Shown: in pieces, positions 28,801 to 35,710 of the stretch
Numbering within the stretch: position 1 is the stretch's first letter
How the letters are laid out: each line of letters begins with the position of its first letter
Source: VXMT01 sp965204835
GTDB lineage: Bacteria > Chloroflexota > Dehalococcoidia > UBA2979
Reading direction: 5' to 3'
NCBI GenBank assembly: GCA_965204835.1
Contig: OZ242017.1
Span: 2,666,001-2,730,000 of the forward strand
DNA length: 64,000 nucleotides
Made by a program: the position numbers and the translations under genes
Notes under the pieces: generated by a model
The model's input: only the letters and a program-made list of their open reading frames with translations
Database searches by the model: none
What the model was told of the DNA's origin: nothing

Positions 28801-29242
28801 CGTCACCAGCGTCGCGGTCGGCGACGTGGTGCGCGTGACCGTGACCGTGGTCGCGCCCGCCGACCGGCTGTTCGTGCGGGTCGAGGACTTCCTGCCGGCC
28901 GGCCTCGAGCCCATCGACCCGCAACTGAACATCGTCGCGCCGTGGGTGCGCCAGCAGCTGTGGGAGGAGCAGGCCGCGGCGCTCCGGGGCAGCTCCGGGG
29001 GGTACTGCGCGCCGTGGTACGGCTGGTGCTTCAGCCCGTGGGACCAGGTCGACCTCCGCGACGACCGCCTCGTGCTCCAGGCGAGCCGCCTGCCGCAGGG
29101 CGTGCACGAGTACGTCTACTACGCCCGCGCGACCGCCCCCGGCGACTTCTTCGTCGCGCCCGTACACGCCGAGGAGACCTACCTGCCGGAGGTCTTCGGC
29201 CGCAGCGACAGCAGCCGCTTCACGGTGACCGGTGACGAGTAG
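22817..29242 (+). CDS. Giant bacterial alpha-2-macroglobulin-like protein lacking the thioester
   Basis: 2141 residues, longer than the usual 1500-1900. Signal peptide about 1-45, then two copies of the FALQ/RFFP/RWLSS module (about 62-115 and 129-186) also found at 10860. SbsA-type Ig domains follow (about 190-600; DETKWVEPDAPVTVTF), then MG domains including the MG2 signature DRPIYRPGETVFIKG near 822, the A2M domain near 1420 (ALWVGQLTTDEGG, PDNTTTWRASAQAV) and the helical thioester-type domain from about 1620. Where the family has PYGCxEQ this protein has PYRYEST, so no Cys-Gln thioester can form. It ends with the usual FLPAGLEPIDP domain. It should trap proteases or brace the envelope outside the cell. 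No lipobox is visible and no pbpC neighbour is present. Confidence 0.93.
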   Translation: MAGNLMARGDSPVLKHTLAGALLLLAAVIAVGGGAARGPLAPGDGVALAQVSPAGDAEVATLEVRVVARRLADGRTEFALQHRADDGSWAARRLPSRRFFPADTEVGRWLSSSPLTVALPAGGASAPSTLVVRVAAQLLASGSMEFALQERDDDGSWGERRLPTRRFFPADTAVRRWLPSSALTVTSARVEFAPSGNDVPRLATATIGFPVTPASTDGASLVAVDPPIEGSFVWSDERTLLFQPAFPGWQRGQRYELRVDGAASGLGRDFTHAFTVGGGLEVAYVIPGDGDVEVPVEAQVLVQFSRSVAALTVLQEGDAPPVLEFDPPLAGKGEWLNTSLYRFVPDDLRPATTYNVRIPAGLSSAADGVPAADFEWSFETIQPAVVSFEPADETKWVEPDAPVTVTFNQPMDRASVEAGLALRPASGYAVTTAYEWSEGDTVVTLTPYASLAHGVGYEVVAHAGLRGANGGVTATARTAGFTVVSYPWLRRTTPHDGETNAGTWSIGLSYNNPMDPESFEGRVSISGIDPDDIEVWAYEADVGVYAPLKHSTTYTVRIAAGVRDRGGRTLREYSFSFTTRPRPLPAQYVSFAAPRSFTTVAADGPQVLHYHSARSEAVDFVLYRLTEAEADTLLERGYIDHWRDEPFQPSGDPVREWTEPIAEDLRDQSRLYSTTFGGGGPIARGDYLLRASSERVHGSREAPSAVLMLSVVDTAIVTKIADDELYTWVVDYETGDPVPGAEVSVSSVNHLHLGPQAAVTDPKGLALTPVEWTGGRTYGEHIVRVASGGHYGVSSTNWDGLWSDWDRRHQFYRAGEIGFAYTDRPIYRPGETVFIKGILRAEDDAAYSLPVDSPTYWVRVSDPQNNELLLATELRLSRLGSIATSIVLPPLASIGEYIATVGSYATGSIAVARFTVAEFRVPEFEVAVEASDSDYVAGDAIATQASAQFYFGSPVGDTDVEWNAHAQPTSIHVEGYEDYSFSDYDYYTRDEYREPWRGGGEARADASGVARFDVPATLADGEGTHEFTISATVTDANGQAVSGSTAVTVHPAAWYAGIKTESYIARAEEPLAVHVVSVDYTGRIAPGRPVTVRIYEREWERTKQRRRGGYWYSYEPVDTEIQPRTVTTNEAGEASFDFAPPTSGTYRLVAESTDEAGRVARSSRFIWVSGRDFAPWPGRDDDTIELIADREEYEVGDVARVLVPAPFAGATALVTIERGRVLSSEVRTFETNSELLTIPIEDSHIPNVFVGVVLYRAPTEEDPYPRYVVGYVELPVSTAPRRLDVRVEPDRERAAPGETVAYEVTVTDAEGRGVVAEVSVAIVDEGVLALADGDTRDAMDAFWYRRVLGVRTASSLRVSVDRHNEAYEEAAQGEPAEGVAGAARTDDALEDADVGGGVPSAATATASVAKAAPDTPVRSNFQNTALWVGQLTTDEGGAATFELPVPDNTTTWRASAQAVTADTLAGSGSSELLVTQPLIVRPALPRFLRVGDHVGLRALVTNRTSAAREVTVAIEATGVELSEDGAQTVRVEPGGSAVVTWPARATAAGIATVRFRGASADGGYADAVELSLPVHLAVTPETTATGGVVEDAPAIEAVYLPDYVITGVGSLELSLQGSLVGALDEELRHFKPYRYESTVRVASRVVAAVAVQRATPGGLDDAQQRQLEADVAKLTRLGSYEGWGWCEGCEPDLWVTAWVLIALGEARDAGHEVSDDVLEDGAWLITRYVHRETDVEQPADPNLHAYLLYALADASNDGREVGDTARRQAASILAIAEEQRAKLTNWGRAYALLGLLASGHAADHPAVRAMLNDLTSNTIASANGNHWEDERVAGSMHNASVRITAIVLRALVEVDPGHPLIEETTRWLALARSADRWKSSVERAEGMASLGAYAALTGETRGAYDYSVLVNTDRVLAGHFDVPARDYLDATSVALADLPLGEVSRVQFEREADTPGRMYYGLNLRYVTPAAGIEALNRGFAVSHRYSLLDDPDTAVTSVAVGDVVRVTVTVVAPADRLFVRVEDFLPAGLEPIDPQLNIVAPWVRQQLWEEQAAALRGSSGGYCAPWYGWCFSPWDQVDLRDDRLVLQASRLPQGVHEYVYYARATAPGDFFVAPVHAEETYLPEVFGRSDSSRFTVTGDE

Positions 29243-29446
29243 TCCCCGGATGCACCTCGACGCCCCCGCGCCGCCGGCCGTGCTCCCCCGGCCCCCGTGC
29301 ATGCTCCGTCGCGCGCCGGACGAGGCGGTTCGCGCGGGGGTGGGAACGATCCGGGGGGTGGGCGCGTATCCATTACCAGGATGGACATCGCGACCGCGCG
29401 GCCGACAGCAATCACGCTGCGGCTGCCCGTTCGAGGCGAGGCGCCC

Positions 29447-29995
29447 ATGACCGATGACGAGGCCGTCCGCCGTTGCCAGGAAGGCGACCGCGACGCGTTC
29501 CGACACCTGGTCGAGGCCTACAAGAACCCGATGTATGGCACCGCCGTGCTCATGACGAGCAACCCCGCCCTCGCCGAAGAACACGTGCAGGACGCGTTCC
29601 TCAACGCCTGGCGCGGCATCCGGCGCTTCCAGCGCGGCCGCCCCGTGAAGCCGTGGCTCATGCGCATCCTGGTCAACACGGTCATCAGCGCGCGGCGGCG
29701 ACGCTCGCTGACCACCGTCTCGCTCGACGAGTCGCTCCCCATCGGGGCGCCCGACGACGACGCCGAGGCGATCGAGAACCGCGAAGTGCTGCGCCAGGCC
29801 CTCGACCAGCTCACACCCGAACACCGCGAAGTGGTGGTGCTGCGCTACTTCGCCGACCTGACCGTCGCGGAGGTCGCCCGCTCGGCGGGCATCCGGGAGG
29901 GCACCGCGAAGTCACGACTCCATCGCGCACTCCGCCAGATGCGCGAGCTGCTGGCCCAGTCCGGCGTCATGGAGGTTGCCGGCAATGATGCGTAA
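29447..29995 (+). CDS. ECF-family RNA polymerase sigma factor (second copy)
   Basis: 182 residues from ATG 29447, with GAGG six bases ahead; ATG 29381 is an alternative. Sigma region 2 is GDRDAFRHLVEAYKNPMYG to EEHVQDAFLNAWRGIRRF; region 4 is LTPEHREVVVLRYFADLTVAEVA with recognition helix IREGTAKSRLHRALRQM. It overlaps the next gene by 11 bases, with the GGAGG of the next gene inside its own 3' end, so sigma and regulator are coupled. The 29243-29446 gap after the macroglobulin has no other gene. Confidence 0.95.
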   Translation: MTDDEAVRRCQEGDRDAFRHLVEAYKNPMYGTAVLMTSNPALAEEHVQDAFLNAWRGIRRFQRGRPVKPWLMRILVNTVISARRRRSLTTVSLDESLPIGAPDDDAEAIENREVLRQALDQLTPEHREVVVLRYFADLTVAEVARSAGIREGTAKSRLHRALRQMRELLAQSGVMEVAGNDA

Positions 29996-32189
29996 CGACT
30001 CGCCCGACCCCGACATGGAGCGCCGCCTGCGCGACCACTTCGCAGACGAGGCGGAAGACCTCCACGCCCCCGACGACCTCTGGGACCGGCTCGAGAGCCG
30101 CCTGGGGGAACAGGACCCGCCGCGCTTCGCCCTGCTGCGCGGCGGAATGGCCTGGTTGCAGGGCTGGACGGCCGAGCGCCCGGGGATGGCAACGGCCGCG
30201 GCGGCGGTCCTGGTCCTTGCGATGGGGATCACGACCTGGAGCCTGATGGGTGGTGACGGCGTCGGCGACGACGAAGCCGACTACGATGCCGCCGCATCGA
30301 TGGCGACAACAACCACGACCACCACAGCCTCAGCGGGCACCACCTCGTCGGCGACGACCGCGGCGAGCACCTCCGACGTCGCGAGCGACGACGACCGTGA
30401 TGCGTCGGCGGCTCCGGCGCGGACCCCGCGCGCCACCGCGACACCCGAGTCCCCCGCCCCTGCGGCAGTCGTGCCCGCGCCGACCAGCGAGCAAGCGGAC
30501 GAGTCGACGCCCGTCGCGACGCCGACGCCTGCCCCCGCCGTAGCCGCGCCGCCTCGCCCGACCTCGCCCGATTCGAGCGCCCCCGACGCAGAGGCCAGCT
30601 CCGACGATGGCATGGACGTAGCCGACGGCATGGACGACGGCATGGACGCCGACGCCATGGACGACGGGGCTGACGGCGACGGCTCGCTGATCCCGTCTCA
30701 GGGCGACATCGGCGGTGACGCGTCTGAGGAGGCACAGGAGGCCGCGCAGCTGGAGCCGCCCGCGACGACGTTCAAGGACTACGAGCGCACCGGATTCGTC
30801 GAGACATCCGTCGACGCCGTCTCGACCTTCAGTCTCGACACGGACCGCACGTCGTACTTCCTCGCGCTCAACTGGGCCCGCAACGGCTACACGGTCGAGC
30901 CCGACTCGGTGCGCGCCGAGGAGTGGATCAACGCCTTCGACTACGGCTACACGCAGCCGCGCGACGATCGCTCGTTCGCCATCGCCAGTCACGTGGTCAC
31001 GCATCCACTCGACGGCGACCTGCACCTCGCGCGCATCGCCTTCCAGGCGCCGGAGTTCCGCGACGACAAGCCGCTCAACGTCACCCTCGTGCTCGACGCG
31101 TCGGGCTCGATGGACTGGGGCAACCGGGTCGCCATCGCGCGCGAGGCCGCCGAGACCATCCGCCAGAGCCTGGGCTCCGGCGACCGCATCGCCGTCGTGC
31201 AGTTCTCGACCGGCGTCCTCGACCGTTTCACGGTCGAGCACAGCGCGCCGGACGACGAGGACGTCGTATCGTCCATCAGCCGGCTCGCGGCGCACGAGAG
31301 CACGAACGTGCAGGCCGGGCTCAACCTCGGCGTGCAGCTCGCCGACTCGGCCCGCCGCGAGCGGCCCGGGGCGTTCAACTACATCATCCTGATGTCCGAC
31401 GGCGTCGCGAACGTCGACGCGACGGACCCGTTCGCCATCCTCGAGTCCGCCGCCGACACGGACAGCCGCAACCCGCTGCGGCTCATCACCATCGGTGTGG
31501 GGATCGAGAACTACAACGACGTGCTGCTGGAGCAGCTCGCCCAGCACGGCAACGGCTGGTACCGCTACCTGGACGACACCGCGCAGGCGCGCGAGACGTT
31601 CAGCCGCGAGAGCTGGCTCGCGCTCTCGACGCCGTTCGCGGACCAGGCGCGCGCGCAGGTGACGTGGGATCCCGCCGTCGTGCAGAGCTGGCGCATCGTC
31701 GGCTACGAGAACCGCGTCACGCCGGACCACACCTTCGAGCAGAACCGCGAGGAGTTCGCGGAGCTCCCCGCAGGCACCGCCACCACCGCGTTCTACGAGC
31801 TCGAACTGCACTCCGGTGCGAGCCTGCCGCAGGTGTTCGGGCGCGTCGAGGTGCGCTGGGTGGAGCCTGCCACCGCGGAGTCTCGGTCCCAGACCGCCGA
31901 CGTGTCCGGCCTCGCGGGCGTGGCGTTCGACGCGAGCGACCCGCTGCTGCGCCTCGGGGCCATCGTCGGCCTCGCGGCCGACCGCTACAGCGCCCTCTCG
32001 GCGCAGGTCGAGGGCCAGCCGGTCGACGCGGCCGGTGTGCGCGCCGACCTTGCCACGCTGCAAGACGAGCTCGACGCGCTCCCCGCCAGCATCGGGTCGA
32101 CCGAGGCGTTCCGGGACTTCGACTTCCTACTGGACGCGCTGGCGGACGCCGTCGAGGCGCTCGCGCCATCGTCGGGGTACAGCCGGTAG
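29985..32189 (+). CDS. Anti-sigma-like membrane protein fused to von Willebrand A / YfbK domains
   Basis: 734 residues. ATG 29985 is chosen because GGAGG lies at 29971-29975; a TTG at 29976 is less likely. The N-terminus MERRLRDHFADEAEDLHAPDDLWDRL has the size and charge of the cytosolic part of an anti-sigma factor. One transmembrane helix (about 65-85) follows, then a Thr/Ser/Ala and Asp/Gly/Met low-complexity spacer (GMDDGMDADAMDDG). From about 260 come the YfbK N-terminal domain (SVDAVSTFSLDTDRTSYF), a von Willebrand A domain with intact metal site DASGSMDWG near 370, and the DUF3520-type tail. It probably senses an envelope ligand and restrains the sigma factor encoded just upstream. Confidence 0.85.
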   Translation: MMRNDSPDPDMERRLRDHFADEAEDLHAPDDLWDRLESRLGEQDPPRFALLRGGMAWLQGWTAERPGMATAAAAVLVLAMGITTWSLMGGDGVGDDEADYDAAASMATTTTTTTASAGTTSSATTAASTSDVASDDDRDASAAPARTPRATATPESPAPAAVVPAPTSEQADESTPVATPTPAPAVAAPPRPTSPDSSAPDAEASSDDGMDVADGMDDGMDADAMDDGADGDGSLIPSQGDIGGDASEEAQEAAQLEPPATTFKDYERTGFVETSVDAVSTFSLDTDRTSYFLALNWARNGYTVEPDSVRAEEWINAFDYGYTQPRDDRSFAIASHVVTHPLDGDLHLARIAFQAPEFRDDKPLNVTLVLDASGSMDWGNRVAIAREAAETIRQSLGSGDRIAVVQFSTGVLDRFTVEHSAPDDEDVVSSISRLAAHESTNVQAGLNLGVQLADSARRERPGAFNYIILMSDGVANVDATDPFAILESAADTDSRNPLRLITIGVGIENYNDVLLEQLAQHGNGWYRYLDDTAQARETFSRESWLALSTPFADQARAQVTWDPAVVQSWRIVGYENRVTPDHTFEQNREEFAELPAGTATTAFYELELHSGASLPQVFGRVEVRWVEPATAESRSQTADVSGLAGVAFDASDPLLRLGAIVGLAADRYSALSAQVEGQPVDAAGVRADLATLQDELDALPASIGSTEAFRDFDFLLDALADAVEALAPSSGYSR

Positions 32190-32304
32190 CCACCCTCCCG
32201 GCGGCCGGCCCGGCGGCCGTTCACCCGGCTGCCGGGCCGCTCGCTGGTCCGGCGCCACGCGCGGTCCTGCCGCACACGCATCTCAGCCGCGAGTCGTGTT
32301 GTAC

Positions 32305-32331
32305 GGTGGAAGCGCCGACCCGACTTCTACC
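32305..32331 (+). promoter_or_regulatory. Operator-like inverted repeat before the first vapB copy
   Basis: GGTGGAAG and CTTCTACC form an 8-bp inverted repeat (one mismatch) separated by 11 bases, 14 bp ahead of the GTG start. The same element, perfect over 7 bp, stands before the second copy. Confidence 0.6.
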
Positions 32332-32345
32332 CTCGAGGGCTCAAC

Positions 32346-32594
32346 GTGGCGCTGACCATCAAGAACGAAGAGACGTGCAACCTCGCCCGCGAGCTGGCCG
32401 AGCTCACCGGCGAGACCATGACCGGCGCGATCACCGTCGCGCTCCGCGAGCGCCTGGAACGTCAGAGGGACATCCAGAGACGGCTCGCGGCCATCCACGA
32501 GATCCAGGAGCGCGTCGCCCGGTCGCTTGAGGGCGGGCCTCCTCCCATCGACCATGCCGAGCTCCTCTACGACGAGCACGGTCTGCCGAAGTGA
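32346..32594 (+). CDS. vapB: Orphan VapB-type antitoxin (first copy)
   Basis: 82 residues from GTG 32346. The start MALTIKNEETCNLARELAELTGE is the signature of Rv0623-type VapB antitoxins (PSK family), a strand-helix-helix DNA-binding fold. It is nearly identical over its first 37 residues and again over its last nine (YDEHGLPK plus stop) to the second copy 60 bp downstream, but no PIN gene follows it directly. Either the locus duplicated and lost a toxin, or this copy acts as a spare antitoxin or decoy for the second pair. The middle segment has diverged (QRRLAAIHEIQERVARSLE). Confidence 0.9.
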   Translation: MALTIKNEETCNLARELAELTGETMTGAITVALRERLERQRDIQRRLAAIHEIQERVARSLEGGPPPIDHAELLYDEHGLPK

Positions 32595-32614
32595 GCCTGG
32601 TGGCTTCGGTGTAT

Positions 32615-32641
32615 GGTAGAAACCTGACCCGCGGTTCTACC
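32615..32641 (+). promoter_or_regulatory. Operator-like inverted repeat before the second vapB copy
   Basis: GGTAGAA and TTCTACC, perfect 7-bp arms separated by 13 bases, 14 bp ahead of the GTG start. Position and duplication point to the VapB binding site used for autoregulation. Confidence 0.65.
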
Positions 32642-32655
32642 CTCGAGGACTCATC

Positions 32656-32913
32656 GTGGCGCTGAACATCAAGAACGAAGAGACCTGCAACCTCGCCCGC
32701 GAGCTGGCCGAACTCACCGGCGAGACCATGACCGGCGCGATCACCGTCGCGCTCCGCGACCGCCTGGAGCGCGAGCGCCGTGAACGCAGCGTCGAGGCTC
32801 GCAAGCAGGAACTCTTGGCGATAGGGCGGCGGGTTGCCCGCAACCTGCGTCCTGGCCCGTCGGCCGTCGAACATGGCGACTGGCTGTATGACGAGCACGG
32901 TCTGCCGAAGTGA
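32656..32913 (+). CDS. vapB: VapB-type antitoxin (second copy, with toxin)
   Basis: 85 residues from GTG 32656, with the same MALNIKNEETCNLARELAE start as the first copy and the same YDEHGLPK end. The C-terminal half is arginine-rich (ERERRERSVEARKQELLAIGRRVARNLR). The stop overlaps the GTG of vapC (GTGA, 32910-32913). As in the family it should bind the palindrome ahead of it and neutralise the PIN toxin. The identical operators imply cross-regulation with the orphan copy. Confidence 0.92.
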   Translation: MALNIKNEETCNLARELAELTGETMTGAITVALRDRLERERRERSVEARKQELLAIGRRVARNLRPGPSAVEHGDWLYDEHGLPK

Positions 32914-33296
32914 TCGTCGACAGCTCGGCAGTCATCTCCGTGCTGTTCGCCGAGCCTGATGCGGAGCACTTCGCGCAGGCTATAAGTGACGCCGAGCGGT
33001 GCCGCATGTCCACTGCGAACTTCGTGGAGACCGCCATGGTTGTGGAGGCTCGCGGGGACGACAGCGCGGCAGACGAACTCGACCGCTTCATCGAGCGAGG
33101 CCCGATCGAGCTGGTGCCCGTCACGGAGGACCACGCCCGCAGGGCGCGGCAGGCGTGGCGGCGGTTTGGGAAGGGCAACCACCCGGCCGGGCTGAACTTC
33201 GGCGACTGCTTCGCCTACGCCCTCGCCGAGGCGACGCGCGAGCCCCTGCTCTACAAGGGCGAGGACTTCGCACGCACCGACGTCGAGACGGCCTGA
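32910..33296 (+). CDS. vapC: PIN-domain toxin (VapC family)
   Basis: 128 residues. PIN acidic residues are visible in MIVDSSAVISVLF (D4), NFVETAMVVEARG (the conserved Glu), and NFGDCFAYALA with Asp; EDFARTDV near the end supplies the last acid. This is the Rv0624-like subgroup normally paired with PSK-type VapB, which fits its neighbour. It is predicted to be an Mg2+-dependent RNase and intact. It ends 56 bp before the SDR gene. Confidence 0.94.
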   Translation: MIVDSSAVISVLFAEPDAEHFAQAISDAERCRMSTANFVETAMVVEARGDDSAADELDRFIERGPIELVPVTEDHARRARQAWRRFGKGNHPAGLNFGDCFAYALAEATREPLLYKGEDFARTDVETA

Positions 33297-33352
33297 CGCA
33301 CGGACGGCCTGACCCAGAGACGGGCCGCCGAGGAACCCACGGGAGCAGCCGC

Positions 33353-34216
33353 ATGGCCGACGCGCGAGGCCGCCACGTCGTGCTCACCGGACCCACCTCG
33401 GGCATCGGCCTGGCCGCCGCGCGAGGGCTCGCCGACGCAGGCACGCGGCTCACCCTCGTCGGCCGCAGCGAGGCGCGACTGGCCGCGCTCGCGGGCGAGC
33501 TGGGCGGCGGCGCGGACTTCGTCGTCGCCGACCTCGCGAGCCTCGAAGAGACGCGGCGCACGGCGGCGGAGATCCGGGCGCGCCACGACCACATCGACGT
33601 GCTCGTCAACAACGCCGGCGGCATGTTCCGCCGCCGCGTCGAGACCGCCGAGGGCATCGAGTCGACCCTGGCGCTCAACCACCTCTCGCCGTTCGTGCTC
33701 ACCTCGGAGCTGCTGCCGCTGCTCCGCGCCGCAGCCGAGCGCGACCGGGACTTCGGCGCGCGGGTCGTCAACGTCGCTTCGAGCGCGCACCGCGGCGGCG
33801 TGGACTGGGAAGACATCGGGTGCGAGCGCGACTTCTCGCTGATGCGCGCGTACGGCCAGAGCAAGGCGCTGATGGTGATGACCACGATCGAGCTGGCAAG
33901 GCGGCTCGAGGGCTCGGGTGTCACCGCCAACAGCATGCACCCGGGCGTCGTCCGCACGGGCATCGTCCAGAAGTCCGGTCACGGCATCATCGGCACGCTG
34001 ATCGTGCTCGCCGGCTACGTGATCCTCGACACGCCGAAGCGCGGCGGCTCACACCTCGTGCGCCTCGCGCTCTCGGACGAGACCGCGGGGGTCACGGGCG
34101 CGTACTGGAACAAGCGACGCGTCGAGGAGCCCTCGGACGAGGCGCGCGACCGCGCGAACCAGGAGCGGGCGTGGGCGCTGTCGGAGCGGCTCGCCGGGAT
34201 GACCACGCCGGCCTGA
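33353..34216 (+). CDS. Short-chain dehydrogenase/reductase
   Basis: 287 residues from ATG 33353 with GGGAG upstream. The Rossmann glycine motif is LTGPTSGIGLAAARG, NNAGG is present, catalytic Ser lies in NVASSAHRG and Tyr/Lys in YGQSK. The TPKRGGSHLVRLA and TGAYWNKRRVEEPS ending resembles the retinol dehydrogenase/WW-oxidoreductase-like group. NADP(H) is likely because an arginine follows the second strand (VGRSEARL). The substrate is unknown. It converges with the MFS gene, nine bases apart. Confidence 0.93.
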   Translation: MADARGRHVVLTGPTSGIGLAAARGLADAGTRLTLVGRSEARLAALAGELGGGADFVVADLASLEETRRTAAEIRARHDHIDVLVNNAGGMFRRRVETAEGIESTLALNHLSPFVLTSELLPLLRAAAERDRDFGARVVNVASSAHRGGVDWEDIGCERDFSLMRAYGQSKALMVMTTIELARRLEGSGVTANSMHPGVVRTGIVQKSGHGIIGTLIVLAGYVILDTPKRGGSHLVRLALSDETAGVTGAYWNKRRVEEPSDEARDRANQERAWALSERLAGMTTPA

Positions 34217-34225
34217 GCCCGGGCG

Positions 34226-35527
34226 CTACGCCGCCTGCTCCCCCGACGCCCGCGCGGGCATCGGCGCGACCGCCGCGATGAACGTCGCGAGGGCCGCGAT
34301 CGAGCCCGCGTAGACCACGACGCCGTGGAAGTCCCACTGCGTGTTGATTGCGCCGGCGACGACGGGCGAGATCGCGCCCACGATCGCGCCGCCCGTGAAC
34401 AGCATCGCCACCGCCGAGCCCTCGCTGCCCCCGGCCACCGACTCCATCGCCGCGGCCATCATGATCGAGTTGACGGAGAACAGCACGATCCCGAGCAGCG
34501 CGAGGGTGACCGTCAGCCCCACGCCGCCGTCGACCCACAGGAAGGCGAAGAGCAGCACGGTCATCGTCGTCAGCCCGAACAGGATCACCGGCCGCCTCCC
34601 GATGCGGTCCGAGACGAACCCCATCACCGGCCCGGCGAGGATGCCGAGCAGCGTCAGGAGCCCGAGGTGGAACCCCACGGCCACGTCGGAGTAGCCGAGG
34701 TCCTCGGTGAGGTAGAGCACGAGGAACGTCGCGAACGAGAGGTGCGCCATCCCGCGCAGCGCCGTCACGGCGACCAGCGCCAGCACGGTCACGTTGCTGA
34801 ACAGCGGCCGCGCCGTCGCCAGGTACTCGCGGAGTTGCAGGCTCATCTGCCCCGCGCTCTCCGCCGACTTGAAGCGCGCGAGGATGATCACGCCCGTCAG
34901 GATCGCCGGCCCGACGTGCAGCAGCGCCACCGTGCGCCACCCGAAACCGCCCCACTCCAGCCCGACGAAGCTGATCCCGCCGAGCAGCACGCCGACCACG
35001 AACGGCGCTGAGGAGTCGCCGATCGACCCGCCGGAGCGGTGCGCGGCGATCGCGAACGCGCGTCGCTCGGGGTAGCGCACGGCCAGCTCGGTGAACGCGG
35101 GCGCGTGCCACATCGACGTCCCCGCCCCCGCGACCGCGACGGCCACGAGCACGAACCAGTAGTTCGAGGCGAGCCCGACGGCGGCGTAGCCGAAGGCGAG
35201 GCAGGCCATGGAGCCGGCGAGCATGAACGCGACGCGGCTGCGGAACATGTCGGTGAACATCCCGGCCGGGATGTTCATCGCCCCCATCGCCGCCGCGCGC
35301 ACGCCGATGATCCCGCCGGCGGCGACGTCGCTCAGCAGCAGCGCCTCCTTGATGTGGGGGAGGAGCAGCAGCAGCGTCTGCTGGTAGAAGTGCTTGACGG
35401 CGTGCCCGGCCGCCAGCCCGACCATGAGCCGCATGCTCTGCGGCGGCCGCGAGGCGGGAGCGGGCGCCCGCGGCGGGCGCTCCTCGACGGCGACGCTCGT
35501 GGCGGTGGTCCGTTCGGCGGTGGCCAT
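34226..35527 (-). CDS. MFS transporter
   Basis: 433 residues. A 30-residue polar N-terminus precedes 12 hydrophobic helices beginning at MVGLAAGHAVKHFYQQTLLLLLP. The MFS signature is degenerate in the first half and clear in the second (GPVMGFVSDRIGRRPVILFG). The GHAVKHFYQ and GGIIGVRAAAMGAMNIPAG helices resemble the fosmidomycin-resistance/nitrate-sugar-like subgroup. Direction of transport and substrate cannot be read. It stands alone, divergent from the heme peroxidase gene. Confidence 0.92.
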   Translation of the reverse strand: MATAERTTATSVAVEERPPRAPAPASRPPQSMRLMVGLAAGHAVKHFYQQTLLLLLPHIKEALLLSDVAAGGIIGVRAAAMGAMNIPAGMFTDMFRSRVAFMLAGSMACLAFGYAAVGLASNYWFVLVAVAVAGAGTSMWHAPAFTELAVRYPERRAFAIAAHRSGGSIGDSSAPFVVGVLLGGISFVGLEWGGFGWRTVALLHVGPAILTGVIILARFKSAESAGQMSLQLREYLATARPLFSNVTVLALVAVTALRGMAHLSFATFLVLYLTEDLGYSDVAVGFHLGLLTLLGILAGPVMGFVSDRIGRRPVILFGLTTMTVLLFAFLWVDGGVGLTVTLALLGIVLFSVNSIMMAAAMESVAGGSEGSAVAMLFTGGAIVGAISPVVAGAINTQWDFHGVVVYAGSIAALATFIAAVAPMPARASGEQAA

Positions 35528-35710
35528 GCGCGTCAGGGTACTCCCCGCGTCGAGCGCCCGCCCCTGCTCATCTCCCCGCGTGGTGCTGTCTTGCCGCGGG
35601 ATGATTACTGGCTGAGAACCGCTGTGATGGGGAGCACGAGCATCTTCAAGTGATTGTTTCCCCTTTCACAACTGATACCTAGACGCAATACCTGTCGTGT
35701 CGCAAAATAC

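Noticed and set aside
22817..29242. Expectation of a partner penicillin-binding protein next to the macroglobulin
   Set aside because: Neighbouring genes were read on both strands and none encodes a transglycosylase or PbpC.
30590..30690. Possible satellite repeat around GGCATGGACG
   Set aside because: It is in frame and codes for an Asp/Gly/Met spacer; units vary in length and do not extend outside the gene.
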